From the NCBI RefSeq assembly GCF_024494385.1, contig NZ_JAEVLT010000002.1, positions 248,001-312,000 on the forward strand: a stretch of DNA of 64,000 bases. The letters are read 5' to 3'. The notes beneath the pieces are model-generated. The model saw only the letters and a program-made list of their open reading frames with translations, had not been told where the DNA came from and searched no databases. Of the stretch, positions 1-10,743 are shown in pieces. Position 1 is the stretch's first letter. Every line of letters starts with the position of its first letter. The translations under genes and the position numbers were made by a program. The DNA comes from Bacillus sp. EB600. GTDB taxonomy: Bacteria > Bacillota > Bacilli > Bacillales > Cytobacillaceae.

Positions 1-609
<609 letters not shown>

Positions 610-620
610 CTAATCAAAAT

Positions 621-850
621 AAAAACGTCCCTGCAACATGCAGGGACGCAATCAATGCGCGGTACCACCCGGCTTGAGGAACAATCCTCCACCTCAAAAA
701 TAACGGTTTTAACCGTTCGCCGCTACTCACTTTTCACGGTGAAGGCTCCGGAAAGTAATTCATTCTTCTATGTGTACCGGCTTTCACCAGCCGCCGGCTC
801 TCTACTAACAGGGATAGAAGAACTACTATGTATATTTTTCCTTCACAGCC
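621..850 (-). promoter_or_regulatory. T-box leader of tyrS (Tyr specifier)
   Basis: The conserved T-box core, read on the minus strand as GGGTGGTACCGCG, lies at about 657-670. It is followed by an intrinsic terminator with arms at 626-634 and 640-648 and a T-run at 621-625. In stem I, arms CTTCTAT and ATAGAAG enclose a specifier loop with UAC, a Tyr codon, opposite 774-776 and followed by A. This matches the gene it precedes. Uncharged tRNA-Tyr should stabilise the antiterminator and allow tyrS transcription. Confidence 0.92.
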
Positions 851-961
851 AATTATAAAAGTAAACTTATAGTTTTTTTACCATACTTTTATGTATAATG
901 TCAAACTCAATGCGGAAATCTCAAAATATGTAGAAAATTGTCATAACCTAGAATAGCTATA

Positions 962-970
962 TGCTATAAT
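962..970 (+). promoter_or_regulatory. Extended -10 promoter for the penicillin-binding protein gene
   Basis: TGCTATAAT at 962-970 is an extended -10 element (TG-N-TATAAT). TTGTCA at 938-943 lies too far upstream for a normal 17-bp spacer, so the extended -10 probably does most of the work. Transcription would start about 20 nt before the GTG at 996. Confidence 0.45.
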
Positions 971-995
971 ATATTTGGTTTTAGGAGGTGGTGCG

Positions 996-3734
996 GTGAA
1001 ACAAGCTTGGCTAAAAAAATTAAAATCATTATTTAGTTACTTTACAAATAAAAACACAGTAAAGAGTGCCAGGTTGACATACCGTATTGTCCGGAATATT
1101 ATTCTTATTTTCATAACTATTGTCATACTAGGTGGAAGCTTTGGCGCAGGTGTAGGAGCTGGCTTTTTTGCTTCCCTTGTGAAGGATGAGCCTGTCCGTT
1201 CATACAGCAGCATGAAAAAAGATATTTACGATTATACCGAGACATCCAATCTTTATTTTGCTAATGATGTATATTTAGGCAAACTCCGTTCTGACTTAGA
1301 TCGGGATGAAGTAAAGCTTGATCAAGTATCAGATTATTTAGTTAAAGCGATTATTGCCACAGAGGATGAGTATTTTTATCAACATAAAGGAATTGTTCCA
1401 AAATCGATTCTCCGTGCTCTTTTACAAGAAGTCACAAATTCATCGCTTCAAACAGGCGGAAGTACGTTAACCCAACAATTGATTAAGAATCAGCTTTTAA
1501 CAAACGAAGTTTCCTTTCAGCGAAAAGCAAACGAAATTTTGCTTGCCCTTCGATTAGAGAAATTCTTTTCCAAAAAAGAAATCCTCGAAGCTTATTTAAA
1601 TGTCTCAACCTTCGGAAGAAATTCATCTGGCCGTAATATAGCGGGTGTACAGACAGCGGCCGAAGGAATTTTCGGTAAAAGCGTAAAGGACTTAACCTTG
1701 CCTGAAGCAGCATTTATTGCCGGCCTTCCACAAAGTCCTTTTGGGTACACACCTTTTACAAAGGAAGGAACGATTAAAAGTAATCTTCAGCCGGGAATTG
1801 CAAGAATGAAAACGGTCTTAAAAAGAATGCATGATGGCGGATATATAAACGCTAGCCAATACGCGAAAGCATCTGCCTATGATATCACAAAAGACTTTGC
1901 TCCGCCGAGGGATAACCCAATTGAGAAATACCCTTGGCTTACGTTTGAAATAGAAAAGCGTTCTACCCAAGTACTAGCTACTGTATTAGCACAAAATGAT
2001 GGGATTGATGAAAAGGCCTTAAACAGCAATAAAAGCCTTCGGCAAAAATATTTAACTCTAGCCAGTCATGACCTGCGTCAAAAAGGATATAAAATTCATA
2101 CAACAATTGATAAAGATATATACGAAGCAATGCAGCAAGCCAAGAATCAATACCCATCTTATGGCCCAAATAAAGCACAAGTTGTGAAAGACCCGGATAC
2201 AGGCGAAAGCATTACAATAATGGAGCCTGTTGAAGTCGGAGCCATGTTAATTGAAAATAAGACAGGTAAAATTATCAGCTTTATAGGCGGAAGAGATTAT
2301 AACAGACAGCAGCTGAACCATGCCACAAGTGCGATTAGGCAAAACGGCTCTACGATGAAGCCCTTGCTTGTTTATGCCCCTGCTTTCGAGCTTGGTAAGG
2401 CTTCACCAGCAACCGTTCTTCCTGATGTTGCTTTAAAGTTAAATCCTGCAGACCCTAATAATCCTTGGCCGCATAACTATGATCTTCGTTATAGCGGATT
2501 GGTTTCAGCGCGATATGCTCTAACTAAGTCCTACAACGTGCCTGCCGTAAAGCTTTATAAAGACATCATTAATCAAAACCCTGCTAGATATCTTGAAAAA
2601 ATGGGCTTTACTTCCCTTGTTAAGGAAGACTATACAAACCTTGCAACTGCAATTGGCTCACTGAAACAGGGTGTTACAGTTGAAGAAAATACTAACGCTT
2701 TTACTACCTTTGCTAATGACGGGAAATTTATTGATGCCTATTTAATCGATAAGATTGTCGATAAACACGGAAAAACCATTTATCAGCATCAGGTAAATTC
2801 AGTGGATGTTTTTACCCCGCAAACGGCCTTTTTAACACTTGATATGATGCGAGATGTCATTACTAAAGGAACTGCTGCAGGAATTAATGAAAGATTAAAG
2901 TTCAAGGCTGATTGGGCCGGAAAAACGGGAACTGGGGTTGATTACAACGATTCCTGGTTTGTTGCCACCAACCCAAACGTAACCCTTGGAATTTGGACCG
3001 GCTATGATACCCCTAAATCATTGCAGTCAACAGGGAGTCTAACCTATAGTCAAAGAACGAATAATCTTTGGGCGGATTTAATTAATTCTGCCTACGATGT
3101 AAAACCTGATTTCATTGCTCCAAAAGATCAATTTAAGATGCCGGATGGCATTGTTAAGCTTTCCTATTGTGCTGATTCTGGCTTACTTCCATCAGCTGAA
3201 TGCTCAGATGCCGGTCTTGTAGAGAGCGATTATTTTAATACAAAGTTTGCCCCAAAAGAAAAAGATGACAGTTTAATAAATGGCAATTATGTCGAAATTA
3301 GTGGCAAAAAATATTTGGCGGCCGATACGACACCAGCTGATTTTACTCAAAAAGGTCTAATGCTCAATCCAGAATTCATAACCCGTTTAGTCGGAACTAA
3401 TTTTAAAGATTATAATCAACTTATTCCTAAAAAAGACCGCTGGTCAAATATCTTTGTCCCAGGAGCTAGAATAGAGGAAAACGGTAAAACCCCCGTTAGT
3501 GTAACTTTAACTATATCTGGTAATACATTAACATGGGCTCCGGTTCCTGAAACAGATATTATCGGCTATCGAGTCTATAAAACAGGTTTTTTCACAAATA
3601 AGGCAGCAAGCATTAAAAGCGGTTCACCCCTTACCTTTACAGCGTCTGATGGTGAATACTATGTCACTGCTGTGGATATTAAGGGGAATGAATCCGCAGC
3701 TTCCAACCCAGTTACAATTGGTGAATACCCATAA
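996..3734 (+). CDS. Class A penicillin-binding protein (bifunctional glycosyltransferase/transpeptidase)
   Basis: Polymerises and cross-links peptidoglycan outside the membrane. The start is GTG at 996, because AGGAGG at 983-988 fits it; the upstream TTG at 975 has no ribosome binding site. The protein is 912 aa. It has a cytoplasmic basic tail, one membrane segment at about residues 33-60, and a GT51 domain with EDEYFYQHKG (near 122) and GGSTLTQQ (near 155). The transpeptidase domain has SxxK as STMK (near 451), SxN as SYN (near 511) and KTGTG (near 642). The last 85 or so residues look like a fibronectin type III domain. It resembles the PBP1A/2c families, and I cannot assign a precise B. 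subtilis orthologue. It sits divergently from tyrS. Confidence 0.9.
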   Translation: MKQAWLKKLKSLFSYFTNKNTVKSARLTYRIVRNIILIFITIVILGGSFGAGVGAGFFASLVKDEPVRSYSSMKKDIYDYTETSNLYFANDVYLGKLRSDLDRDEVKLDQVSDYLVKAIIATEDEYFYQHKGIVPKSILRALLQEVTNSSLQTGGSTLTQQLIKNQLLTNEVSFQRKANEILLALRLEKFFSKKEILEAYLNVSTFGRNSSGRNIAGVQTAAEGIFGKSVKDLTLPEAAFIAGLPQSPFGYTPFTKEGTIKSNLQPGIARMKTVLKRMHDGGYINASQYAKASAYDITKDFAPPRDNPIEKYPWLTFEIEKRSTQVLATVLAQNDGIDEKALNSNKSLRQKYLTLASHDLRQKGYKIHTTIDKDIYEAMQQAKNQYPSYGPNKAQVVKDPDTGESITIMEPVEVGAMLIENKTGKIISFIGGRDYNRQQLNHATSAIRQNGSTMKPLLVYAPAFELGKASPATVLPDVALKLNPADPNNPWPHNYDLRYSGLVSARYALTKSYNVPAVKLYKDIINQNPARYLEKMGFTSLVKEDYTNLATAIGSLKQGVTVEENTNAFTTFANDGKFIDAYLIDKIVDKHGKTIYQHQVNSVDVFTPQTAFLTLDMMRDVITKGTAAGINERLKFKADWAGKTGTGVDYNDSWFVATNPNVTLGIWTGYDTPKSLQSTGSLTYSQRTNNLWADLINSAYDVKPDFIAPKDQFKMPDGIVKLSYCADSGLLPSAECSDAGLVESDYFNTKFAPKEKDDSLINGNYVEISGKKYLAADTTPADFTQKGLMLNPEFITRLVGTNFKDYNQLIPKKDRWSNIFVPGARIEENGKTPVSVTLTISGNTLTWAPVPETDIIGYRVYKTGFFTNKAASIKSGSPLTFTASDGEYYVTAVDIKGNESAASNPVTIGEYP

Positions 3735-3759
3735 TGATGGAGATAAAGCTAATAACTTT

Positions 3760-3802
3760 AAGTAAAGAAAAAAGACCGCATATCGGTCTTTTTTCTTTAC
3801 TT
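3760..3802. terminator. Bidirectional terminator between the PBP gene and acsA
   Basis: A perfect 19-bp inverted repeat (3760-3778 and 3784-3802, loop CATAT) has A-rich and T-rich outer parts, so it can work in both directions between two convergent genes. Confidence 0.9.
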
Positions 3803-3803
3803 A

Positions 3804-5522
3804 TTAATCCTCCAGTGTGGAAAGGTCACCTGCTGGCAAGTTAAGCTCCCATGCTTTGAGGACTCGTCTCATAATTTTTCCGCTTCTTGTTTTTGGAAGT
3901 TTTTCGCGGAATTCGATTTCCCTTGGAGCTGCATGTGCTGCTAATCCCTTTTTAACAAACAGTCTGATTTCTTCAATCAATTCCTCTGAAGGTTGATATC
4001 CATCTCTTAGCGCAATGAAGGCCTTAATAATTTCACCGCGGATCGGGTCTGGCTTTCCAATTACTCCAGCCTCTGCAACAGCAGGGTGTTCGACTAATTT
4101 ACTTTCAACCTCAAACGGTCCAACACGCTCTCCAGCGGTCATGATGACATCATCAACCCTGCCTTGGAACCAGAAATAGCCTTCTTCATCCATATAAGAA
4201 GAATCACCTGAAACATACCAATCCCCAGGCATAAAGTAGGATTCATATTTTTGAGCGTTATTCCAAATCGTAAACATCATGGACGGCCAGCCTTTTTTAA
4301 TAGCAAGGTTGCCCATTCGATATGGAGGAAGCTCATTTCCCTGGTCATCCACAATGGCTGCTTCAACTCCCGGAATTGGTTTCCCCATTGATCCTGGTTT
4401 AATTGGCATACAAGGATAATTACAGATCAGCTGTGCCCCTGTTTCTGTCATCCACCATGTATCGTGAATGCGAAGATTGAACACTTTCACTCCCCATCTT
4501 ACTACTTCTGGATTTAGCGGTTCTCCTACACTTACAATATGGCGAAGGCTTGATAAATCATATTTCTTTACGATTTCATCTCCTGCCCCCATTAACATCC
4601 GAAACGCCGTTGGAGCACTATACCATACAGTAACACCAAATTCTTCAATCATGCTATACCAATCATCAGGGCTGAATCGGCCGCCAATTATAACGTTAGA
4701 TGTTCCTGTTAGCCATGGTCCAAAAATACCATAGGAAGTGCCAGTAACCCATCCAGGGTCCGCTGTACACCAATAAACATCATCTTCCTTTAGATCAAGA
4801 ACCCATTTTGCCGTTTGATAATGTTGAACCATTGCATTATGTACATGCAATACCCCTTTTGGTTTTCCAGTCGATCCTGAAGTATAGTGAAGGATCAGCC
4901 CGTCCGTCCGCTCTACCCATTCAATTTTCAGCTCTTTGCCGGCCTCATCCAATTTCTTCAAAAAGTCAATATAAGGACCCTCTTCCTTAACGTCAGAACC
5001 AACAAGGAAAATGTGCTTTAAGGATGGTAATTCATTAACGGGGACACGCTCTAATAATTCAGGAGTAGTCACAAGAACCTTTGCTTCGCTATCAAGAAGG
5101 CGGTCCCTGACAGCACCTTCCATAAATGCTTCAAACAATGGACCGACAATTGCCCCAACTTTGATAGCACCTAATACAGCAAAATAAAGCTCCGGTGAAC
5201 GAGGCATAAAAATGAAGACACGATCACCTTTCTCTACATCGGCGTATGATCTAAACACATTCCCCGCTTTATTTGATAGATCCTTCATTTCTTTAAATGT
5301 ATACTTTTCATTTCTACTTCCATCGCGGTAGTATAATGCGATTTTATTTTTCCGGAATGTTTTGACATGACGATCAATTGCTTCATAAGCTAAATTGACA
5401 AGACCTGTCTCATGCCAAGTAAAATTTTTCTCGGTTTCACTCCAATTGAAATGCTTGTACATTTCGTCGTAATTACTTAAATTATGCTCCCCTTGCATAA
5501 CTGGCAGCGTTTCCACTTTCAT
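3804..5522 (-). CDS. acsA: Acetyl-CoA synthetase
   Basis: Activates acetate to acetyl-CoA through acetyl-AMP (ANL superfamily, cytoplasm). The 572-aa product carries the AMP-binding P-loop-like TSGSTGKPKG, the core stretch SGDSSYMDEEGY followed by GRVDDVIMTAGERVGP, and the C-terminal PKTRSGK loop. The lysine of that loop is residue 549, the position known in B. subtilis AcsA to be acetylated by AcuA and deacetylated by AcuC. ATG at 5522 follows a GGGGG ribosome binding site. It is transcribed divergently from acuABC, which encodes its modifying enzymes, so the locus is a self-contained control unit. Confidence 0.97.
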   Translation of the reverse strand: MKVETLPVMQGEHNLSNYDEMYKHFNWSETEKNFTWHETGLVNLAYEAIDRHVKTFRKNKIALYYRDGSRNEKYTFKEMKDLSNKAGNVFRSYADVEKGDRVFIFMPRSPELYFAVLGAIKVGAIVGPLFEAFMEGAVRDRLLDSEAKVLVTTPELLERVPVNELPSLKHIFLVGSDVKEEGPYIDFLKKLDEAGKELKIEWVERTDGLILHYTSGSTGKPKGVLHVHNAMVQHYQTAKWVLDLKEDDVYWCTADPGWVTGTSYGIFGPWLTGTSNVIIGGRFSPDDWYSMIEEFGVTVWYSAPTAFRMLMGAGDEIVKKYDLSSLRHIVSVGEPLNPEVVRWGVKVFNLRIHDTWWMTETGAQLICNYPCMPIKPGSMGKPIPGVEAAIVDDQGNELPPYRMGNLAIKKGWPSMMFTIWNNAQKYESYFMPGDWYVSGDSSYMDEEGYFWFQGRVDDVIMTAGERVGPFEVESKLVEHPAVAEAGVIGKPDPIRGEIIKAFIALRDGYQPSEELIEEIRLFVKKGLAAHAAPREIEFREKLPKTRSGKIMRRVLKAWELNLPAGDLSTLED

Positions 5523-5554
5523 AATACATATCCCCCTTTGCCTTAATAAATATA

Positions 5555-5583
5555 ATTATAGTATAATTTTGTTATATTCTCAA
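5555..5583 (-). promoter_or_regulatory. SigA-type promoter of acsA
   Basis: Minus strand TTGAGA (5578-5583), 17-bp spacer, TATAAT (5555-5560), about 35 nt upstream of the acsA ATG. I found no good CcpA cre box in the intergenic region. Confidence 0.75.
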
Positions 5584-5745
5584 TTTTTTAAAAATTTTCA
5601 TTACCAATTCTTTACGACTTTTTTCGCTAAATGTCGAAAAAATATATTCAAATAAAACAGAAAATTTTGAAATACCAATGTAAAACGACTTAATTTATGT
5701 ATAATAGAAATGATTATTGGAATTACTCACTCAGGTGGTGGCCAT

Positions 5746-6378
5746 ATGGAACATAGGAAAACATATAATGCGAAGGAATTGAAAACTACTTATGGAGACC
5801 TCATTATCGAAGGCCCTGTTTCACCGGATAAATTAGCAGGGCTAGAATTTCACGAAGACCTTAAAGCTTTCCGTCCATCGCATCAGCAGCATCAAGCATT
5901 AATCGGTATTGCTCATCTTGGTGACGGCAGAATTATCATTGCAAGAGATCGAAATACTGTTGTTGGTTATGCGACTTATCTTTATCCAGACCCGCTTGAG
6001 CGCTGGTCCGAAGGAAAGATCGATAATTTAATCGAGTTGGGAGCTATTGAGGTAATCCCCAAATACCGGAGCTGTTCTGTTGGTAAAAACCTGCTTATTG
6101 TTTCAATGATGGACGACGCCATGGAGGATTATATTATAATAACGACAGAGTATTATTGGCATTGGGATTTAAAAGGAACAGGTCTAAATGTTTGGGAATA
6201 CAGAAAAATCATGGAAAAAATGATGAATGCTGGCGGACTTGAATGGTATGCAACGGATGATCCAGAAATTTGCTCACACCCTGCAAACTGTTTAATGGTT
6301 AGATTTGGAAAACGAATTACGAATGAATCGGTTCAAAAATTCGACCGTCTTCGCTTTATGAACCGCTTTATGTACTAA
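5746..6378 (+). CDS. acuA: Protein acetyltransferase AcuA (GNAT family)
   Basis: Acetylates and inactivates acetyl-CoA synthetase on its C-terminal catalytic lysine. ATG at 5746 is chosen because AGGTGGTGG precedes it at 5733-5741 and the protein then begins MEHRKTY, as in B. subtilis AcuA. The product is 210 aa, the family length. GNAT features include the acetyl-CoA-binding region around EVIPKYRSCSVGKNLL. A TATAAT at 5700-5705 may be its -10 element. It is the first gene of acuABC, divergent from its target acsA. Confidence 0.95.
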   Translation: MEHRKTYNAKELKTTYGDLIIEGPVSPDKLAGLEFHEDLKAFRPSHQQHQALIGIAHLGDGRIIIARDRNTVVGYATYLYPDPLERWSEGKIDNLIELGAIEVIPKYRSCSVGKNLLIVSMMDDAMEDYIIITTEYYWHWDLKGTGLNVWEYRKIMEKMMNAGGLEWYATDDPEICSHPANCLMVRFGKRITNESVQKFDRLRFMNRFMY

Positions 6379-6422
6379 CACTTTTTTTAAGTGATTATTT
6401 TAAAGAATAGGAGGATTTTACG

Positions 6423-7070
6423 ATGATTGTAGAAGAAGTAATGAGAAAAAAGGTATTTTCATTACAGCCCACAGATACAATCGAAGCCGCAATAAAATTA
6501 ATGAAGACCAAAAAAATTCGCCACCTTCCCATTGTCGATGCAGATAATCAATTGATTGGTCTTGTTAATGCATCAAAATTGCGTGAGGCCTCGCCATCCG
6601 TTTTTCATATCGGTGAGCATTTGGAGGATTTACAGAAGCCATTAGAAAAAATTATGAGGACCGATGTCATTTTTGGTCACCCACTTGATTTTGTAGAAGA
6701 GGTTGCCGGACTTTTCTATGAACACCGGATTAGCTGCCTCCCCATTACAAAAGACAAAAAACTAGTTGGTATTATTACAGAAACAGATCTCTTGCGAACA
6801 ATGGTAGAACTAACCGGTGCCCACCAGCCAGGATCGCAAATTGAAATAAGAGTTGCAAACATAACGGAAGCACTTTGTGATATTACAGCTATTATTCAGA
6901 AGCGAAAAGCCAATATATTAAGTGTACTTGTTTACCCGGATAAAAAGGATGATCACTACAAAATTCTGGTTATAAGAGTACAAATGATAAACCCTATTGG
7001 ATTAATCGAAGATTTTAAAAAGACTGGGTACCATGTACTTTGGCCAAATATGCCGGAGATTTCAAAATGA
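6423..7070 (+). CDS. acuB: AcuB, tandem CBS domains plus ACT domain
   Basis: A regulatory protein of the acetoin/acetate operon. Two CBS domains (about residues 1-60 and 75-135) contain [13 protein letters not shown] and [15 protein letters not shown]-terminal ACT-like domain covers about 140-215. CBS pairs usually bind adenosyl ligands, but the ligand and partner of AcuB are not established. The start has the ribosome binding site AGGAGG. Its stop overlaps the acuC start in ATGA at 7067-7070, so translation is probably coupled. Confidence 0.93.
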   Translation: MIVEEVMRKKVFSLQPTDTIEAAIKLMKTKKIRHLPIVDADNQLIGLVNASKLREASPSVFHIGEHLEDLQKPLEKIMRTDVIFGHPLDFVEEVAGLFYEHRISCLPITKDKKLVGIITETDLLRTMVELTGAHQPGSQIEIRVANITEALCDITAIIQKRKANILSVLVYPDKKDDHYKILVIRVQMINPIGLIEDFKKTGYHVLWPNMPEISK

Positions 7071-8248
7071 CAAATCGCAGTTCGTTTATTTTTTCCGAGG
7101 ATTTACTAAAATATAAGTTTAATAGTGATCATCCATTTAATCAATTTAGGCTTACCCTTACCGTTGACTTATTAACTAAGTTAAACGCTTTATCAGCTAC
7201 TCAGATATGCCCACCGAGAATGGCCACCGAGGAAGAACTATATTTAATCCATGATCCCGATTATGTTAATGCTGTGAACTTAGCTGGGATTGGCCGAATT
7301 ACAGAGGAAATGGCTGAAAACTATGGGATTGGCACTGAAGATAACCCTATATTCCCCCATATGCATGAGGCCACCTCCTTACAGGTCGGTGGTACCTTAA
7401 CGGCAGTTGATCAGGTAATGTCTGGGGCAGTTGATCATGCTCTTCATCTTGGCGGCGGGCTTCATCATGGTTTTCGTGGCAAAGCCTCAGGTTTTTGCAT
7501 CTATAACGATTGTTCTGTAGCAATTAAATACCTTCAGAAAAAATATCAAGCCCGTGTTCTTTATGTTGATACAGATGCCCATCATGGTGACGGTGTTCAA
7601 TTTTCCTTTTATGATGACCCCAATGTCTGTACATTGTCGATCCATGAAACTGGGAGATATTTGTTTCCTGGAACGGGTAACATTAATGAACGAGGGCAAG
7701 GTAAAGGCTACGGTTATTCCTTTAATATCCCAATCGATGCCTTTACTGAAGATGATTCCTTTTTGTTTGCCTATTCAAGTGCGCTTAGGGAAGTAGCTGA
7801 TTTCTTTAAGCCAGATGTGATTTTAACTCAAAATGGTGCGGATGCCCATTATTATGACCCTCTGACACATTTATCAGCAACGATGAAAAGTTATAGACTG
7901 ATTCCAAAGCTTGCACACGAAATTGCCCATCAATATTGTGAAGGAAGATGGATTGCGGTTGGCGGCGGTGGATATGATATCTGGAGAGTGGTACCAAGAG
8001 CATGGGCCTTAATTTGGATGGAAATGACTGAAAATTCCAATAGCTATGGAGATTTACCATTAGAATGGCTCAAACACTGGCAAAAACAGGCTCCAGTCAA
8101 ACTCCCAACTCAATGGGATGATCCTAGCAATCTATATGCACCTATCCCTCGTAAAGAGGAAATTACTGAAAAAAATGTAAGAACGCTTGAAAATGCACTA
8201 TATCCAATTAGAAATAATCAAAATAAGAAAAGCGAAAGCGCCAGCTAA
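7067..8248 (+). CDS. acuC: Acetoin utilisation deacetylase AcuC (class I HDAC-like)
   Basis: A zinc-dependent lysine deacetylase that reactivates acetylated AcsA. It is 393 aa from ATG at 7067. Class I HDAC motifs are clear: [10 protein letters not shown], the metal site [11 protein letters not shown], and [11 protein letters not shown] with GGGGYD near the C-terminus. The last residues (K-S-E-S-A-S) and the stop codon come from a dispersed repeat that begins at 8228, so the C-terminus has probably been recently altered. It is the last gene of acuABC. Confidence 0.95.
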   Translation: MTNRSSFIFSEDLLKYKFNSDHPFNQFRLTLTVDLLTKLNALSATQICPPRMATEEELYLIHDPDYVNAVNLAGIGRITEEMAENYGIGTEDNPIFPHMHEATSLQVGGTLTAVDQVMSGAVDHALHLGGGLHHGFRGKASGFCIYNDCSVAIKYLQKKYQARVLYVDTDAHHGDGVQFSFYDDPNVCTLSIHETGRYLFPGTGNINERGQGKGYGYSFNIPIDAFTEDDSFLFAYSSALREVADFFKPDVILTQNGADAHYYDPLTHLSATMKSYRLIPKLAHEIAHQYCEGRWIAVGGGGYDIWRVVPRAWALIWMEMTENSNSYGDLPLEWLKHWQKQAPVKLPTQWDDPSNLYAPIPRKEEITEKNVRTLENALYPIRNNQNKKSESAS

Positions 8249-8345
8249 GCGAAGTGCACTAGGAGCAGGAAGCTGGCCGACGTTGCCGCCGTCCACAGGC
8301 GGCAACGTCGGCACTAGCACTTCCTGTGCGCCGAAGCTAGACAGT
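8228..8345 (+). repeat. Dispersed repeat copy D (variant with a long GC-rich hairpin)
   Basis: It starts AAAAGCGAAAGCGCC and ends near GCTAGACAGT, the same termini as the copies at 21729, 49680 and 57600. The middle is different. It holds a 15-bp perfect GC-rich stem (8276-8290 with 8298-8312, loop GTCCACA), flanked by a further partial pairing of AGGAAG and CTTCCT. The left end lies inside acuC. Confidence 0.75.
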
Positions 8346-8380
8346 TATCCAAGTTGAAACATGTAAATTATGATCATACA

Positions 8381-8414
8381 GGAAAAGACTGGCCATTAAT
8401 GGCCAGTCTTTTCC
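8381..8414. terminator. Bidirectional terminator between acuC and ccpA
   Basis: A near-perfect palindrome with arms GGAAAAGACTGGCCAT and its complement. On the minus strand it serves ccpA, and on the plus strand acuABC. B. subtilis has motPS downstream of ccpA; no such genes are present here. Confidence 0.8.
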
Positions 8415-8427
8415 GCGCACGTTTGTT

Positions 8428-9432
8428 TTAAAGTGGTCTTGTGGATTGGCGATGCTCAATCCGGTGTGGAAGAACCACGGTACTTTCTGATATTTTTTCT
8501 TTATTCATCATTTTCGTTAGTAAGCGCATCGCAACAGCACCGATATCATACAGCGGCTGGACAACCGTTGTAAGCTGCGGGCGTACCATAAGAGAAAGCC
8601 TTGTATTATCTGATGTAATGACTTCAAAATCATCCGGAATTTTAAAGCCTTTATCTTCTGCCCCATGGACAACTCCTAGCGCCATCTCATCTGAACCGAC
8701 TAAAATAGCCGTCGGTCTTTCAGCTGCCTCTAACAGCTTTTCAAATGCTTCAATTCCAGAATCATAAGTATAGTCACCTTCAACAATAAGATCTTCATTG
8801 AAAGGTATACCTGCTTCTTCAAGGCCACGACGATAGCCACTTAGCTTTTTCAAAGAGTTCTTAGGCTCATGTAGAGGTCCGATAACAAAGGCAATTTTCT
8901 TATGGCCTTTTTCAACAAATTCCTTAACAGCATCAAAAACAGCCTGCTCATAATCAATATTGACAGAAGGAACGGTTTTCGATTCCTCAATAGAACCTGC
9001 AAGAACAATTGGAACAGATGTCTTTTCAAATTCGGCAACATGATCTTTAGTAATGTTTCCGCTCATAAATACAATACCATCAACTTGTTTGCCTAACATC
9101 GTATTAAATAGATGTAATTCCTTATCAGGATTTTGGTCTGAATTACTTAAAATAATATTGTACTTATACATGGTGGCAATATCCTCAATCCCACGAGCCA
9201 ATTCTGCATAGAAGATACTTGAAATATCTGGGATGATTACACCAACAGTTGTTGTTTTTTTACTTGCCAAACCTCTTGCCACTGCATTTGGCCGGTACCC
9301 CAGCCTTTCAATTACTTCCAGCACTTTTTTACGAGTAACTGGTTTTACGTTTGGATTTCCGTTCACTACACGTGAAACTGTTGCCATTGACACATTTGCT
9401 TCCCTGGCAACATCGTATATTGTGATATTCAC
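8428..9432 (-). CDS. ccpA: Catabolite control protein A (LacI/GalR regulator)
   Basis: Global carbon-catabolite regulator that binds cre sites with HPr-Ser46-P. GTG at 9432 is preferred, since AAAGGAG lies 10 nt upstream and the protein then begins [11 protein letters not shown], as in B. subtilis CcpA, at 334 aa. The upstream GTG at 9441 sits only 1 nt from the ribosome binding site. The LacI-type helix-turn-helix covers about residues 5-25 ([12 protein letters not shown]) and is followed by the hinge helix [12 protein letters not shown]. The periplasmic-binding-protein-like core includes [19 protein letters not shown]. It is apparently monocistronic. Confidence 0.96.
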   Translation of the reverse strand: MNITIYDVAREANVSMATVSRVVNGNPNVKPVTRKKVLEVIERLGYRPNAVARGLASKKTTTVGVIIPDISSIFYAELARGIEDIATMYKYNIILSNSDQNPDKELHLFNTMLGKQVDGIVFMSGNITKDHVAEFEKTSVPIVLAGSIEESKTVPSVNIDYEQAVFDAVKEFVEKGHKKIAFVIGPLHEPKNSLKKLSGYRRGLEEAGIPFNEDLIVEGDYTYDSGIEAFEKLLEAAERPTAILVGSDEMALGVVHGAEDKGFKIPDDFEVITSDNTRLSLMVRPQLTTVVQPLYDIGAVAMRLLTKMMNKEKISESTVVLPHRIEHRQSTRPL

Positions 9433-9613
9433 TCCTAACACTCTCCTTTATATACGAAAACGTTATTTTCCTTATTTTACTGCAGTATGCTAGAACCTAG
9501 TCATTTTTCAATAGCTTTGAGAAAATAAACATCATTCTTTATGTATGTAGATAATAATACGATAAGAACCCTAATGCCGCAATGACATTCGACATATTTT
9601 TTACACTCTAGAG

Positions 9614-9645
9614 AAAAAGCCTTCTGTTCGAAAAACACAGAAGGC
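9614..9645 (-). terminator. Terminator of aroA
   Basis: Minus strand hairpin with arms GCCTTCTGT and ACAGAAGGC (9619-9645) followed by TTTTTCTC. Confidence 0.8.
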
Positions 9646-9666
9646 AAGATTTCATTTAGTAAAAAA

Positions 9667-10743
9667 TTAAACCCGAATAAGCTTTGATGCCAATATTTCA
9701 CTATAAAAAGTATCAAATTGGTTGAGGTCCATTTGTTGTTGTGCATCAGAGAGAGCAACAGCAGGGTCTGGATGGACCTCCGCCATAACACCATCTGCAC
9801 CAATTGCTAAAGCAGCCTTAGCTGCAGGAAGAAGCAGGTCTCTTCTGCCAGTAGAATGGGTAACATCAACAAATACTGGTAAATGTGTCTCTTGTTTTAA
9901 AATTGGAACAGCAGTAATATCCAAAGTATTCCTTGTTGCACGCTCATAGGTTCTTATCCCGCGTTCACAAAGAATGATTTGTCCATTCCCTTGTGACATG
10001 ATGTATTCAGCCGCATTAATGAACTCTTCAATGGTCGCAGACATTCCTCTTTTTAATAAAACAGGTTTTTTAAGAGTACCCGCAGCCTTTAACAATTCAA
10101 AGTTTTGCATATTTCTTGCGCCAATTTGGATTACATCTAGGTATTCAACTGCCATCTCAAGATCAGCAGGTGTAACAATTTCACTAATTACCGCCATATC
10201 AAATTCATCAGCAACACGCTTTAGAATTTTCAATCCCTCTACACCTAAACCTTGGAAGTCATATGGTGAAGTTCTTGGCTTGTATGCACCACCCCGCAAG
10301 AGCTTTAATCCTTTGTCTTTCATTGCTTTTGCAACTGTTGCAACCTGTTCGTATGATTCCACCGAGCATGGTCCAAATACAAATTGAGGCTTGCCATTTC
10401 CAAGCAGTTCACCTTTTACATTTACAATTGTATCTTCCGGTTTTTTCTTTCTGGAAACTAGCAATGCTTTACTGTGGCCATCTTTTTGTAAATCTAAACT
10501 TGCTTTAAAAATTTCCTTAAAAATATGATCAATGGTTGAATTTTCAAATGGTCCTTCATTTTGCGCTTTGATAAGATCGAGCATTTTCCGTTCGCGGACG
10601 GGATCATAGCGGTATACCCCCTGTCCTTCTTTGGCCCGCCCAATGTCTTGGACGAGTTGAGCCCTTTCATTAATAAGCTTCAATATTTCCAAGTTAACTT
10701 CATCTACACGTGTCCTAAGTTGATCTAATTCATTATTGCCCAT
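9667..10743 (-). CDS. aroA: Bifunctional chorismate mutase / 3-deoxy-7-phosphoheptulonate synthase
   Basis: Condenses PEP and erythrose-4-phosphate to DAHP, the first step of the shikimate pathway. The fused N-terminal chorismate mutase gives feedback control by chorismate and prephenate. The 358-aa product has the AroQ-type helix bundle at about residues 1-85 ([19 protein letters not shown]) and the DAHP synthase barrel with [26 protein letters not shown] and [17 protein letters not shown] at 10743 is chosen over 10755, which would sit directly on the GAAGGG ribosome binding site. It stands alone with its own terminator, next to ccpA as in B. subtilis. Confidence 0.95.
   Translation of the reverse strand: MGNNELDQLRTRVDEVNLEILKLINERAQLVQDIGRAKEGQGVYRYDPVRERKMLDLIKAQNEGPFENSTIDHIFKEIFKASLDLQKDGHSKALLVSRKKKPEDTIVNVKGELLGNGKPQFVFGPCSVESYEQVATVAKAMKDKGLKLLRGGAYKPRTSPYDFQGLGVEGLKILKRVADEFDMAVISEIVTPADLEMAVEYLDVIQIGARNMQNFELLKAAGTLKKPVLLKRGMSATIEEFINAAEYIMSQGNGQIILCERGIRTYERATRNTLDITAVPILKQETHLPVFVDVTHSTGRRDLLLPAAKAALAIGADGVMAEVHPDPAVALSDAQQQMDLNQFDTFYSEILASKLIRV

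Noticed and set aside
655-858. 67-aa open frame on the plus strand
   Set aside because: It is entirely antisense to the tyrS T-box leader.
9430-9480. cre-like AACGTTTTCG next to the ccpA start
   Set aside because: About four mismatches to the cre consensus; too weak to claim autoregulation.
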